DNA of 64,000 nt from Alphaproteobacteria bacterium (GCA_900768875.1 CAAGEP010000006.1:74847-138846); one strand, 5' to 3'. Shown: positions 1 to 9,500, counted from the first letter of the stretch. Notes: generated from the letters alone by a model not told the origin. Numbers and translations are program-made.

Positions 1-227
1 CTGAAATTTCGGCTCTGGAACGGAAGTGGGACAATATTTACCGCAAAAACAAAGACTTGCTTGCAAACTACGAGCCGTATTATTCGGTTGACGCGGTTGC
101 CGAAGGCGAAACAAAGGATTTATTCCGTTTGCGCATCGGGCCCGTCGGATCGATTAAGGACGGCGACAAGTTGTGCAATCAGCTGGGTCGGCGCGGTGTC
201 ACCTGTATTGTGGTGCGGACGCAATGA
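1..227 (+). CDS. SPOR-domain protein, C-terminal end (partial)
   Basis: An open frame enters from the left edge and stops with TGA at 225-227, giving 74 visible residues. The last ~33 residues (LFRLRIGPVGSIKDGDKLCN... ending GVTCIVVRTQ) have the typical SPOR pattern: an RI/VGP motif, then a helix with conserved LC, then a final beta strand with a cysteine. SPOR domains bind denuded septal peptidoglycan in the periplasm. The stop overlaps the start of the next gene (ATGA), so this gene is translationally coupled to dotG and probably belongs to the same secretion locus or a shared envelope operon. The N-terminus lies outside the window, so any membrane anchor or extra domain is unknown. Confidence 0.7.
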   Translation, partial: EISALERKWDNIYRKNKDLLANYEPYYSVDAVAEGETKDLFRLRIGPVGSIKDGDKLCNQLGRRGVTCIVVRTQ

Positions 228-3200
228 ACGAAGAATTACTCAGCTCATCGGATAAATACTTGAAGAAATCCAACCGGACGTTGCTTCTGGTTGGAATCTT
301 CGCGTTTCTTGCTTTTTTCATAGGCTTGATTGTTTTGTTGAGCGGCGGGGAAGCGCAAAAGGAAGACGCAAAAGTAACCGTTGAGGGAGCCAGCGACGCT
401 TTTACCGACATTACGGGGGGCGATGCCGACAACTTTTCCAATTTCGACGAACCGTCAACGGGCGTCAAACTGAACGTTACGCCCGATGTCATGCGCTTTG
501 ATCAAGTCGTGCTCGGCACTTCCGCGGAAGGGGCGCTGACCATCACGCCGTCATCGGGGCGCGTCAGCATTATGGAAATCGCGTTTGAAAACAACCCCGA
601 CGACGGATTCAAACTGGAAAGCAAGTGTAAGCCGAACGATATTCTGACAACGGATTTGTCCTGTACCGTCATTGTCAAATGGGAACCGAAAACCGCACGG
701 ACGATTCAATCGAATCTGGCGATTAAATGGCGTGATGAAACGGCTGGCGCAATCGGAAAAACGGTATTGGTTTCCGTGTCCGCCATGGCTATCGACACCA
801 GCCTTTGCGGCGTGTGCGACGAAGCTCCGGGCGGTGGCACGACCGCCGATCAACTGCGTCAGAAAGGACGTTTGATTTTAGGACCCGACGGCAAACCTAT
901 CGGTTATGCGGACGAAAACGGTGTCGTGTACGGGTTGGACGGCAAACGCATCGGCACGTTGCGTCCCGACGGAACGGTTGTTGACGATCAGGGGTACATT
1001 ATCGGTGTGGCGGAAGGCGTGCGCGTCGCTTTGGGGCCCGACGGCAGCATTATCGGAACGATTTTGCCCGACGGACGCGTCATTGACAAAGACGGCAATC
1101 TTATCGGCTATGCTTTGCCCGACGGCACGATTGTGGATTTGAACGGCAATGTCATCGGCGCGGCAATGCGCACGGGAACGGCCGTCGACAAAAACGGCAA
1201 TCCTATCGGCCGCGTGATGCCCGACGGACGTGTACTGGACGAAAACGGCAACCTTATCGGCTACTTGAATCCCGACGGCACGATTGTGGATTTGAACGGA
1301 AACATCATCGGTTCGGTGATGCCTTCGGGGGCGGTCGTCGATGCTTTGGGGCGCGTTTTGGGCATTGTCATGCCCGACGGTTCGGTGGTTGACAAAGACG
1401 GCAATGTTATCGGCCGCGTTTTACCCAACGGGTTCGTGGTTGACAAAGACGGCAACATCATCGGCCGCGTGATTAAAGAAGGGCTTGCCATCGGTCCGGG
1501 GTGCCGCCTTATCGGCCGTGTCAGCACGGACGGGTCGGTCATGTCTTCCAACAAGCAGGTCGGACGGCTGACCGCGGCGATGATTGTGGTTGACATGGGC
1601 AACAATCCCGTCGGCGGCTATGTGCAAGAAGGCGCGGTTTTGGGATGGGATGGAAAGACAATCGGCAAAATCGATTCCGACGGCCAGCCCGTCAGCTTCA
1701 AAGGCGATTTGCTGGGGTGCTTGCTGCCCAACGCGGCGGTTGTCAATGACAGCGAGGAGATGATAGGCGCTTTGCGGCCTTACGGAACGGTTGTCGGAAC
1801 GCGCTGCGGTTTTGAAGGCCGCGTGATGCCCGACGGTTCCGTCGTTAACAACGGCGAACTCAAAGGGCGCATCTTGCCGGATAAAACCTTTTTGCGCGAA
1901 GACGGAACCATCGGCGGCGCGATTGCCCGCAGTAACGTCGGGCTTGCGCCGGGATGCGCCAATTTGGGCTTTGCCAACATCGACGGACAAATGATGACCA
2001 CCAAAGGCGAATTTGTCGGGTGTTTGGCGGCAAACGGCGATGTGCTGGATGACAAGTATGTCGTTTTGGGGCGTGTGTTGGATACGGGAACCGCTATCGG
2101 CGTTGACGGCAGAATGATCGGCATTTTGGACAGCGCGGGCAAAATTGTCGATAAAAACGGAAAAGTTTTGGCGTGCATGGATCCCGATTACGTCGCGATT
2201 TCCGAAACCAAAAACGAACCTGTCGGCATGGCGACCCCGCAGGGCGGCGTTTTGGACCGTGACGGCCGGACGGTCGGATGGGTGATGCCCGACGCGTCGG
2301 TCAAAAACACGCAGGGAGGTTCTGTCGGCAAAACATTGGGGGACGCCTCTGTTGTCGATATGACAGGGCAAAAAGTCGCCCGCGTCGTTCCGTTCCAAGG
2401 ATTGCCGTTAAAGGCGGCGTGCGAACCCGTCGGGCGGATTATTATGGACGGGCGTATTGTCGACAAAGACTTTAAACGGACGGCGTATTTAAGACTGGAC
2501 GATTCTTTGGCGGACGAACAGGACAATTTCATCGGACGTTTGGCAACGGCTCAGCACGGCATCGATTCCCGCAGCACTTATGTGGGGGCGATTGACGAAA
2601 CGGGGGCTTTGATTAACCAGGCGGGTGAAAAAGTCGGCTGCTTGCGTCCGGACAATCTGTTCGTCGACTCGGACGGAAAATTCAAAGCCGCGCAAATGCT
2701 CACGGGGCTGGCCGTCAATCCGCAAACCGATTTGTACGCCCGCGGCGATTCAATCGGCAAAGCGTTAAACCTCAAAGGAACGGATTTTGTCGGTAAAACG
2801 TTGGTCAGCACTTACATTCAAAATGACGATAAAACGGTAACGGGCGGCATCATTCCCGCCGGAGCGGCGGTTTTGGACATTAAAACCAGCAAGCCCATCG
2901 GCCGTTTGCTGCCGGACGGCAATGCGGTGAATTTGCAAAGCCGTTTTCTGGGGCGGTTGAAAATGCCGGGCGGCGACGTTGTGGATCGCGCCGGAACCGT
3001 TGTCGGCCGCGTTTTTGTGGGATTGAGGCAAGTGATTGGGCCGAACGGCGAAATTTTGGGCGTCGTTTTGTCCGACGGAACGGTGATTGACGCCAACGGG
3101 CAAGTCATCGGACAGGCGGATTTGCAAGGAAAAGTCGTCGATAAGGACGGCAATGTCATCGGCGAAGTTCTGCCTGTGGGCATGCCTGTTTTGGGGGCGG

Positions 3201-6200
3201 ACGGCAAAATCATCGGCTATGTCGGATTAAACGGCGAAATCGTTGACGAAGACGGCAAACCCGTGTTGGGCGAAGACGGCAAGCCTTTGCGTTACCGTTC
3301 GGGCGGAATGGTGGTCAGTGCGGACGGAAAAGTGGTTGGCTTTACGCTGAATGACGGCTTGGCGATCGGCTTTGACAACAAAGTGCTGGGAACAATCAAC
3401 GCTCAAGCCGTTGTTCGGAACGCCAACGGGACGGACTTGGGGACGATGCAGGTTGACGGCACCGTCGTTGACACAATGGCGACGCCTATCGGTCGCGGAC
3501 TGATTAACGCCGTTCCCGTCGGCAGGCAATGCCGCGGGTTAGGGGCTGTGAATTCAGAGGGCAAAGTTGTTTCCGCTTCGGGCGACGAACTGGGGTTTGT
3601 AACGTTTGACCGAGCCGTTTTGGATGCGACAAATACACAAATCGGAATTGTACTCAGCCCCGATTCCGTGATTGACAGACCGTGCAATATTACGGGCGAA
3701 ATCGGGCGCGACGGTAAATTCCGCAGCGCAAGCGGCAACGAAACCGGCTGTGTGGATTTCGACGGCATCGTAACGAACAAAAACACGAAACGCATCGGAA
3801 CGGTGATTTTGAAAGGACCTGTCATCGGCTTTGACGGCAAAGTGTTCGGTAAAGTCGTTCCCAACGGCGAAGTGTTGGATGCAGACGGCAATGTTTTGGG
3901 ATGCTTCGGCGCAGACGGCGCGATTTACAACAAAAGCAACACGCTGACGGGCGTGTCCGATTTAATGAAATACGCCGTTGACGCCAAAGGAAAAACCGTT
4001 GCCAGAATCGTCGGCGGAAAATACGGCGTTTCACGGGAAAACGACAAATTGGTCGGGATGCTTGAAGGCGGAAGATTGCTGGATGACAAAGGGACGGAAA
4101 TCGGGTTGCCCGTTCCCGCGGGCAGACGCGTCATCGGTCGTGACGGGCGCATTGTCGGCACGGTTCTGCCCAAAGGCGGTGTTGCGGCCGATAACGGTGA
4201 AAACAAAGGCTTTGTAACATCCCGCATGCGCGCTTTGACACCCGACAACAAATTCTTGGGGCGTGTCGTTCCCGTCGGAGAGGAGTGTAAGGACAAAGGC
4301 GGACAAGTCGTCGGCAAAGTTCATTTTGACGGTACGATTGTCGATGAAAACGTCGAAGTGCTGGGGCGTATTATGGCGAACGGTACGGCATTAAGCAATG
4401 CGGGAACGTATTTGTGCTCCATTTCTCCGATGAGCGTTGTTGACGATGTGTGGACAGGCAAAGCCGTGTATGATGCCAACGGAAATCTTATCGGTTATGT
4501 CGACGAAGATGGAAACGTTCGCGATGCCAGCGGAAAAATCATCGGCCGCGTCATGCCCGACGGAACGGTCGTCGATTTGAACGGCAACACAATCGGTTAT
4601 GTGGCTTTGGGCGAACCCGTGTATGATGCCAACGGCAAGCTTATCGGTTTTGTCGGCGAGGACGGCATTGTCCGCGATGCGCAAGGCAACGTTATCGGCA
4701 CTTTGCGTCCCGACGGGACGGTCGTTGACGAAAACGGCAACATTATCGGAAAAACGTTGGGAACGCCGCTGTACGACGCTGACGGAAATCTTATCGGTTT
4801 CGTCGGCAAAGACGGGGTGGCGCGCGATTTGAACGGCAATGTGCTGGGGGTTCCCGTGTTTGACGAAAACGGCAAGCTTATCGGTTTTGCGGATAAAGAC
4901 GGAAAGGTTCGCGATTTGAAAGGTAATGTCATCGGCACTTTGCGTCCCGACGGGACGGTCGTTGACGAAAACGGCAACATTATCGGAAAAGCGTTGGGAA
5001 CGCCGCTGTACGACGCTGACGGAAATCTTATCGGTTTTGTCGGCAAAGACGGGGTGGCGCGCGATTTGAAAGGCAATGTGCTGGGGGTTCCCGTGTACGA
5101 CGCCAACGGCAAGCTTATCGGTTTTGCGGATAAAGACGGAACGGTTCGCGATTTGAAAGGCAATGTCATCGGCAAAGTTCTGCCTGACGGGACGGTCGTT
5201 GATTTGAACGGCAATGTCATCGGCAAAATCGATTCCAGGGCGATGCAGGCCAAAAAGAATGTTCGGATTGCGGTCGGCCGCGACGGCAAATTTTTGGGCA
5301 TTGTCGGTGAAGACGGCTTTGTCCGCGACGCGAACGGCAATATCATCGGCAAAGTTCTGCCCGACGGAACGGTCGTCGATTTGAACGGCAACGTTATCGG
5401 TTCCGTGATAGAAGGCGAGCCGCTTTACGATGAAAACGGAAACCTTATCGGCGTTGTCAAAGCCGACGGAACGGTTGTCGATTTGAACGGTAATGTGCTG
5501 GGGCATTTGAACGCTGACGGCGAAATCGTTGACAAGGACGGCAATGTTATCGGCATATGGAAAAACGGCAAGCTGACCATGCAGGGCGACAAGCTTAAAC
5601 CGCGATTCGCTTTTGATAAAAACGGCAACAGAATCGGCATCGTCCTGCCCGACGGAACGGTTATTGACGCGAACGGCAACATCATCGGCCATGTGGACGA
5701 AAACGGCAACGTCATCGGTCTGGACGGCGAAATTATCGGCTCTTTGACCGACGGCGGCGGAAAAGAAGGCAAGGACAAAGATAAAGTTTCCGTTTTCGGA
5801 AAATTCGATCCGGATTCCTACCGATACCGCGGTAAAGGTTTGGGCGCGGGCGGCGGCACGGGCAAGGGCGAACGCTATGACCCGTCGCGGATTAAAGAGC
5901 TGCGCGCGAAACAAATGGCTTACCGCAAAATGATTCGTCCGGGATTGGGCGCGGGATTGGAGGAGGATTCCGAATCGGCGTTGCTGAAAAAACAGCACAG
6001 AGCCAACAACTGGAGCAGCATCAACATTAATAAAAACGTATCGTCCTATCGTGTAAAGATGGATAATATGATTTTAGCGGACAAAGCCATTCCCGCCGTA
6101 TTGACGCGGTCAATCGATTCTTTGTACAGCGATGTTCCCGTTTCCGCCGTTGTGGAACGCAACGTGTATTCGGAAAGCGGCCGGAAAGTGATTATTCCCG

Positions 6201-7096
6201 CGGGCAGCCGTTTAATCGGTGAACAGGGAAACGCAGGGGCGGCTGAAGAAAACAGTATTGCCGTAAAAATGCAGATTAAATGGACGCGTTTGATTCGTCC
6301 CGACGGTGCGGCGTTCAAGTTTGAAGACGGTGCGTCGGGCGACGCGCAGGGGCGCGCCGGTGTTTCGTCGTACGTCGATTTGCAGCTGATTCGGAAATTC
6401 GGGACGCCGTTGTTGCAAAGTACGGTTTCCTCCGCGCTGTTGTGGGCGATGTCTTCCAATTCAAAACCCGAAGTCGGCGACAACGGCGAAATCGCGCTCA
6501 GCGACCGTCAGCAGGCGGCGCAGGACGCGCGTTCTCAGTTTTCGGACGATATGAGATCGATGTTTGATTCCATTTTTGCCATGACGTCCAAAATTCCGGC
6601 TCGTTCGTTTGTTCCGTCGGGAACGCGGATTACCGTTTTCGCCAAAGAGGATTTATGGCTTCGTTCCGAAGTGGAAGATAACGAAGTCAATCCTATGCTT
6701 GGAAAGGGATTGGTAAACGAAAAAATGGGTACCGAAGAAGACTTGCGCCTGCAAAAACAAAAGATGAAAGACAAAGGCGAGGATATGGGCGGCTTGACGC
6801 AGGAACAAGTAAATCAAAACACTATGATAGCGGGCGGGACTCCGAACAATCCGCAAATGCAGCAGCAGATTTACTACAACAGCTACGGTCAGCCCGTTAT
6901 GCCGCAACAAGGCGGATTGGCGCCTCAGCAAGTGCCGGCCGGATATTATGCCGCACCGCCGGGATACTACGGTTATGCTCCGCCGCCGCAGTCGCAACTG
7001 CTGACTCCGCCGGCGCCGCAACAGCCGAAGCCGCAGAGCGCGCCGGCGCTTCAAGAATCGGTCAAGGATGAAGATCCCGCCCCCGAATTGTTCTGA
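224..7096 (+). CDS. dotG: DotG/IcmE-like (VirB10 family) type IVB secretion protein, giant repeat form
   Basis: Start chosen at ATG 224, which overlaps the preceding stop (ATGA); an upstream ATG at 173 in the same frame lies inside the SPOR gene. The product is 2290 aa. Order of parts: a short cytoplasmic N-terminus, one membrane helix at about residues 20-40, an Ig-like region at about 78-190, then roughly 1630 residues of repeats (nt ~860-5745) with units such as LPDGTVVDLNGNVIGK. After that comes a VirB10/TrbI-like C-terminal domain at about residues 1928-2140 (IPAVLTRSIDS, VIIPAGSRLIGE) and a Pro/Gln-rich tail. In Dot/Icm systems DotG spans from inner membrane to the outer-membrane core channel. 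Legionella DotG is about 1050 aa, so this one is about twice as long, with the difference in the repeats. Some repeats contain cysteines (GPGCRLIG, LGCLLPN). The VirB11-type ATPase follows 16 bp downstream. Confidence 0.85.
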   Translation: MNEELLSSSDKYLKKSNRTLLLVGIFAFLAFFIGLIVLLSGGEAQKEDAKVTVEGASDAFTDITGGDADNFSNFDEPSTGVKLNVTPDVMRFDQVVLGTSAEGALTITPSSGRVSIMEIAFENNPDDGFKLESKCKPNDILTTDLSCTVIVKWEPKTARTIQSNLAIKWRDETAGAIGKTVLVSVSAMAIDTSLCGVCDEAPGGGTTADQLRQKGRLILGPDGKPIGYADENGVVYGLDGKRIGTLRPDGTVVDDQGYIIGVAEGVRVALGPDGSIIGTILPDGRVIDKDGNLIGYALPDGTIVDLNGNVIGAAMRTGTAVDKNGNPIGRVMPDGRVLDENGNLIGYLNPDGTIVDLNGNIIGSVMPSGAVVDALGRVLGIVMPDGSVVDKDGNVIGRVLPNGFVVDKDGNIIGRVIKEGLAIGPGCRLIGRVSTDGSVMSSNKQVGRLTAAMIVVDMGNNPVGGYVQEGAVLGWDGKTIGKIDSDGQPVSFKGDLLGCLLPNAAVVNDSEEMIGALRPYGTVVGTRCGFEGRVMPDGSVVNNGELKGRILPDKTFLREDGTIGGAIARSNVGLAPGCANLGFANIDGQMMTTKGEFVGCLAANGDVLDDKYVVLGRVLDTGTAIGVDGRMIGILDSAGKIVDKNGKVLACMDPDYVAISETKNEPVGMATPQGGVLDRDGRTVGWVMPDASVKNTQGGSVGKTLGDASVVDMTGQKVARVVPFQGLPLKAACEPVGRIIMDGRIVDKDFKRTAYLRLDDSLADEQDNFIGRLATAQHGIDSRSTYVGAIDETGALINQAGEKVGCLRPDNLFVDSDGKFKAAQMLTGLAVNPQTDLYARGDSIGKALNLKGTDFVGKTLVSTYIQNDDKTVTGGIIPAGAAVLDIKTSKPIGRLLPDGNAVNLQSRFLGRLKMPGGDVVDRAGTVVGRVFVGLRQVIGPNGEILGVVLSDGTVIDANGQVIGQADLQGKVVDKDGNVIGEVLPVGMPVLGADGKIIGYVGLNGEIVDEDGKPVLGEDGKPLRYRSGGMVVSADGKVVGFTLNDGLAIGFDNKVLGTINAQAVVRNANGTDLGTMQVDGTVVDTMATPIGRGLINAVPVGRQCRGLGAVNSEGKVVSASGDELGFVTFDRAVLDATNTQIGIVLSPDSVIDRPCNITGEIGRDGKFRSASGNETGCVDFDGIVTNKNTKRIGTVILKGPVIGFDGKVFGKVVPNGEVLDADGNVLGCFGADGAIYNKSNTLTGVSDLMKYAVDAKGKTVARIVGGKYGVSRENDKLVGMLEGGRLLDDKGTEIGLPVPAGRRVIGRDGRIVGTVLPKGGVAADNGENKGFVTSRMRALTPDNKFLGRVVPVGEECKDKGGQVVGKVHFDGTIVDENVEVLGRIMANGTALSNAGTYLCSISPMSVVDDVWTGKAVYDANGNLIGYVDEDGNVRDASGKIIGRVMPDGTVVDLNGNTIGYVALGEPVYDANGKLIGFVGEDGIVRDAQGNVIGTLRPDGTVVDENGNIIGKTLGTPLYDADGNLIGFVGKDGVARDLNGNVLGVPVFDENGKLIGFADKDGKVRDLKGNVIGTLRPDGTVVDENGNIIGKALGTPLYDADGNLIGFVGKDGVARDLKGNVLGVPVYDANGKLIGFADKDGTVRDLKGNVIGKVLPDGTVVDLNGNVIGKIDSRAMQAKKNVRIAVGRDGKFLGIVGEDGFVRDANGNIIGKVLPDGTVVDLNGNVIGSVIEGEPLYDENGNLIGVVKADGTVVDLNGNVLGHLNADGEIVDKDGNVIGIWKNGKLTMQGDKLKPRFAFDKNGNRIGIVLPDGTVIDANGNIIGHVDENGNVIGLDGEIIGSLTDGGGKEGKDKDKVSVFGKFDPDSYRYRGKGLGAGGGTGKGERYDPSRIKELRAKQMAYRKMIRPGLGAGLEEDSESALLKKQHRANNWSSININKNVSSYRVKMDNMILADKAIPAVLTRSIDSLYSDVPVSAVVERNVYSESGRKVIIPAGSRLIGEQGNAGAAEENSIAVKMQIKWTRLIRPDGAAFKFEDGASGDAQGRAGVSSYVDLQLIRKFGTPLLQSTVSSALLWAMSSNSKPEVGDNGEIALSDRQQAAQDARSQFSDDMRSMFDSIFAMTSKIPARSFVPSGTRITVFAKEDLWLRSEVEDNEVNPMLGKGLVNEKMGTEEDLRLQKQKMKDKGEDMGGLTQEQVNQNTMIAGGTPNNPQMQQQIYYNSYGQPVMPQQGGLAPQQVPAGYYAAPPGYYGYAPPPQSQLLTPPAPQQPKPQSAPALQESVKDEDPAPELF
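4697..5170 (+). repeat. 237-bp in-frame tandem duplication inside dotG
   Basis: Positions 4697-4933 and 4934-5170 are two near-identical copies of a 237-bp (79-codon) block, starting at the codons for GTLRPDGTVVDENGNIIGK. The copies differ at only a few codons, for example KTLG/KALG and PVFDENG/PVYDANG. The duplication keeps the frame and is the most recent-looking expansion within the wider DG/NGN-IG repeat region. Confidence 0.85.
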
Positions 7097-7112
7097 GTGA
7101 AAGGAATAGAAA

Positions 7113-8090
7113 ATGGCAACAGACGCGTTTCAAGTGTTAAAGTCGGTTTTGCGCTATTTGTCCTATTGGTACGAACAGGACAATGTGGAAGAAGTCGCCA
7201 TTAACCGTCCCGATGAAATCTGGCTGCGTTTGCGTGGGCGCCGCGCGTATCCGTGGGCTTGTCAGCAGGATAAAAACCTGTCCAGAACGTACTTGATGGA
7301 TTTGATGCACATTATCGCCAACACTTTTGAACTGCCGTTCGACCCCGAACAGGGATCCCCCGCCGTATACGCGACTTTGCCGGGCGATCACCGTTTTACG
7401 GGGATTGCGGGCAAAAATGTGATGTACGATAACGACGATTTGACGGGCGGCATCGCCATGTGCGTCCGCGTTCATTCCGACGGCGTTAAATTCGGACTGG
7501 GCGATTACGGGTTGAAAGCGGGTGAACGTCTGCAAAAACTGAACAAGCTGAAAGAGGTCGAAAACCCCGAAGACCCGTATGAACGTTTAATCCTGTCCAT
7601 CAAACGCGGCGATCACATTCTGGTTTCCGGTGCGACGGCGACAGGTAAAACGACATTTTTGAACAACCTCTTAACGATTCTGGATTCTCATAAACGCGTC
7701 ATTACGATTGAAGATACGCGCGAATTGATTGTTCCGCATCCGAATCACGTTCATTTGGTTTTGTCGCGTACCGAACAAACGAACACGATGACGTATCCGA
7801 AGCTGATTGACCTTGTCGTGCGTTTTACGCCCGACGCGATTATCGGCGGTGAAATTTCGACGGCGAACGCGGGAGCTTTGTGGGAATTGATGGGATCCGG
7901 TCACGACAACTGCTTTGCGACCATTCACGCCGAAAATTCGGAAGCCGCGTACAAAGCGTTCACCGACCGCATTTTGCACTGTTATCCGACCATTGACCGC
8001 GAAAAAACGATTGCCGAAATGCACGACAAACTGCGTGTCGTGCAAATCAACCGTCAGGGCAACATCCGCGCGGTGACCGAAGTGACTTAA
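7113..8090 (+). CDS. dotB: VirB11/DotB-family type IV secretion ATPase
   Basis: This 325-aa cytoplasmic traffic ATPase starts 16 bp after dotG with a GGAA-type ribosome site. The Walker A motif GATATGKT lies at about residues 173-180. It is followed by the Asp-box-like ITIEDTREL, the Walker B region PDAIIGGEI and the His-box CFATIHAENS, in the order typical of VirB11/PilT-like hexamers. The family powers substrate transfer or pilus dynamics in type IV secretion. Adjacency to a DotG-like gene argues for the DotB role, but the protein is shorter than Legionella DotB (~377 aa) and its N-terminal domain reads more like VirB11 (VEEVAINRPDEIWL), so the exact subfamily is uncertain. Its TAA overlaps the convergent flaF stop by a few bases. 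Confidence 0.8.
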   Translation: MATDAFQVLKSVLRYLSYWYEQDNVEEVAINRPDEIWLRLRGRRAYPWACQQDKNLSRTYLMDLMHIIANTFELPFDPEQGSPAVYATLPGDHRFTGIAGKNVMYDNDDLTGGIAMCVRVHSDGVKFGLGDYGLKAGERLQKLNKLKEVENPEDPYERLILSIKRGDHILVSGATATGKTTFLNNLLTILDSHKRVITIEDTRELIVPHPNHVHLVLSRTEQTNTMTYPKLIDLVVRFTPDAIIGGEISTANAGALWELMGSGHDNCFATIHAENSEAAYKAFTDRILHCYPTIDREKTIAEMHDKLRVVQINRQGNIRAVTEVT

Positions 8091-8497
8091 CCGTTTGTTT
8101 CGGGGGCGGACTGTTGTTCGGCCGCTTGCGCCCGATGCGCGCTTTGTTCGTTCAGTCCGCGCGCGATGTTCATGTTGATGCTGATAAGAATATCCAGCGC
8201 CTTGGCTTCGGGATTGGCCATAACGGTAAAAGTGTGTTTGAAAATAAAGTGCGCCAGATTGAACACGTTTTGTTTGATTTCAAAGGGCAGCGGATTGGAT
8301 TCCTCGGTCGCGTCGCTGACCAGAATCGTCCAAAGCTTGCGGTTCAAATCCAACGCTTCCTGCAGCTGTTCTTTGGAAACGGGCCAATTTTCCTTGCACG
8401 CGTTCAGACGCGACGCGGTGCGGACCAAAGCGCGGGCTTCCAGTTCATTTTGCGGCAACGCAGACGATTCTGCCGCGGCATAGGGATTCGTGTTCAT
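8087..8497 (-). CDS. flaF: Flagellar biosynthesis regulator FlaF
   Basis: A 136-aa soluble protein matching the alphaproteobacterial FlaF pattern: a helical N-terminus, LNRKLWTILVSDATEESNPL in the middle, and a late segment LDILISINMNIARGL. FlaF promotes flagellin synthesis/secretion and acts opposite to FlbT in Caulobacter. The start ATG at 8497 follows AGGAGC at good spacing. No flagellin or flbT is adjacent, so the gene is isolated here; fliI and fliJ occur 5 kb away. It converges on the secretion ATPase gene with overlapping stop codons. An 8-bp inverted repeat lies just upstream and may be an operator. Confidence 0.8.
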   Translation of the reverse strand: MNTNPYAAAESSALPQNELEARALVRTASRLNACKENWPVSKEQLQEALDLNRKLWTILVSDATEESNPLPFEIKQNVFNLAHFIFKHTFTVMANPEAKALDILISINMNIARGLNEQSAHRAQAAEQQSAPETNG

Positions 8498-8509
8498 TTT
8501 TAAAAAGCT

Positions 8510-8549
8510 CCTGTTTAAAAAGAAACTGAATTATGCTACCGTAAACAGG
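8510..8549. promoter_or_regulatory. Inverted repeat between flaF and the solute-binding protein gene
   Basis: CCTGTTTA at 8510-8517 is matched by TAAACAGG at 8542-8549, with a 24-bp spacer. On the minus strand the spacer holds a -10-like CATAAT. The position between divergent genes suggests an operator or a hairpin in the flaF leader. No regulator is identified. Confidence 0.4.
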
Positions 8550-8596
8550 TTAAGAAATCAAAAAAGAAAAGCTTTTTGATAAAAGGATTCTAAAAA

Positions 8597-9499
8597 ATGA
8601 AAAAAAATCTGCTTTTGGGATTGATTGTTGCTTTTTTTGCGGTTCAAGCCGAGGCCGCCTCTCTCAAACGGGATCCGGAGGAGTTCCCCAACCGTTCCTG
8701 CGGCGGGGAAAATTCGGACGCCTATTTTAAAATCGCGGGATTTTCCCATTATCCGCCGTTTTCGTGGAAAGCGGCCGATTTGGAAGAATATAAGCGAAGG
8801 AATATTCAGGCCTATAAATATGACGGTTTCGCGGTTGATTTGGTTAAAACGGCTTTGGAAGAAATCAAGGTCAAAAAAATCGAAAGCGTCTTCTTTGATT
8901 CCGAAGAAGATATGCGTCGCGCCGTGCTGGAAGGCAAGGTTGATCTGATCTTTACGACTTTTTATCAGGGCGGCAACAAAACGGGGCTGGACTTTATTTA
9001 TCCCGCATACTTCGGCAACCCGCTGACGGTGATTTCCCGCGCGGATAAAAAGGTTGACGTCGCCGACATCGCCGAACTGAAAGGCATGCTGGGGGTTGTC
9101 CGGCGCGAGGAAGGGGTTTTGCCGTTGATTCAGGGAAAATTGCCGACGGATACAAAGGTTGTTGAAGTGGACGGTGTCGATGCTGCGTTTGAAAAACTGC
9201 TGAGCGGCGAAGCCGATTTTATGATTTCCAGCCCTTATTCCGTCATTGCGGAATCCAAATTGCGGAAAAACGAGGACAAGCTTTACATTCAGAGCAAACC
9301 GCTGCGTCCCGTCAAATTGTTTGCGGCGTTTTCCAAAATGTCCAAATGCAAACGTTACAAGGATAAATTTGAAAAAGCTTTTGCAAAACATTATGCCGAC
9401 AAAGCCGATGCGGAACAGCGTATGAAAACATACATTAAATTATGGGCTGAAAAAGGGATGCAGGCGGATGAGTTCCCGCCTTGGGATTCATTGCGGTAA
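8597..9499 (+). CDS. Periplasmic solute-binding protein, family 3 type
   Basis: A 300-aa protein with a Sec signal peptide (residues ~1-21, ending VQAEA) and the bilobed SBP_bac_3 pattern: FKIAGFSHYPPFSW near the N-terminus, YDGFAVDLVKTALEEI, DLIFTTFYQGG and a hinge region around VVRREEGVLP. Such proteins bind amino acids or related small polar solutes in the periplasm. No ABC permease or ATPase gene is adjacent, so it either feeds a distant transporter or has a sensing role. The ribosome site AAAGGA lies 9 bases before ATG 8597. A bidirectional terminator follows. The ligand cannot be inferred. Confidence 0.75.
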   Translation: MKKNLLLGLIVAFFAVQAEAASLKRDPEEFPNRSCGGENSDAYFKIAGFSHYPPFSWKAADLEEYKRRNIQAYKYDGFAVDLVKTALEEIKVKKIESVFFDSEEDMRRAVLEGKVDLIFTTFYQGGNKTGLDFIYPAYFGNPLTVISRADKKVDVADIAELKGMLGVVRREEGVLPLIQGKLPTDTKVVEVDGVDAAFEKLLSGEADFMISSPYSVIAESKLRKNEDKLYIQSKPLRPVKLFAAFSKMSKCKRYKDKFEKAFAKHYADKADAEQRMKTYIKLWAEKGMQADEFPPWDSLR

Positions 9500-9500
9500 A

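Noticed and set aside
860..5745. dotG repeats as a CRISPR array
   Set aside because: The repeats are coding, in frame, and lack constant spacers.
4391..5998. 535-aa minus-strand frame inside dotG
   Set aside because: It is a shadow of the repeats. The plus frame carries the VirB10 domain and codon pattern, and the minus frame has no ribosome site or known domain.
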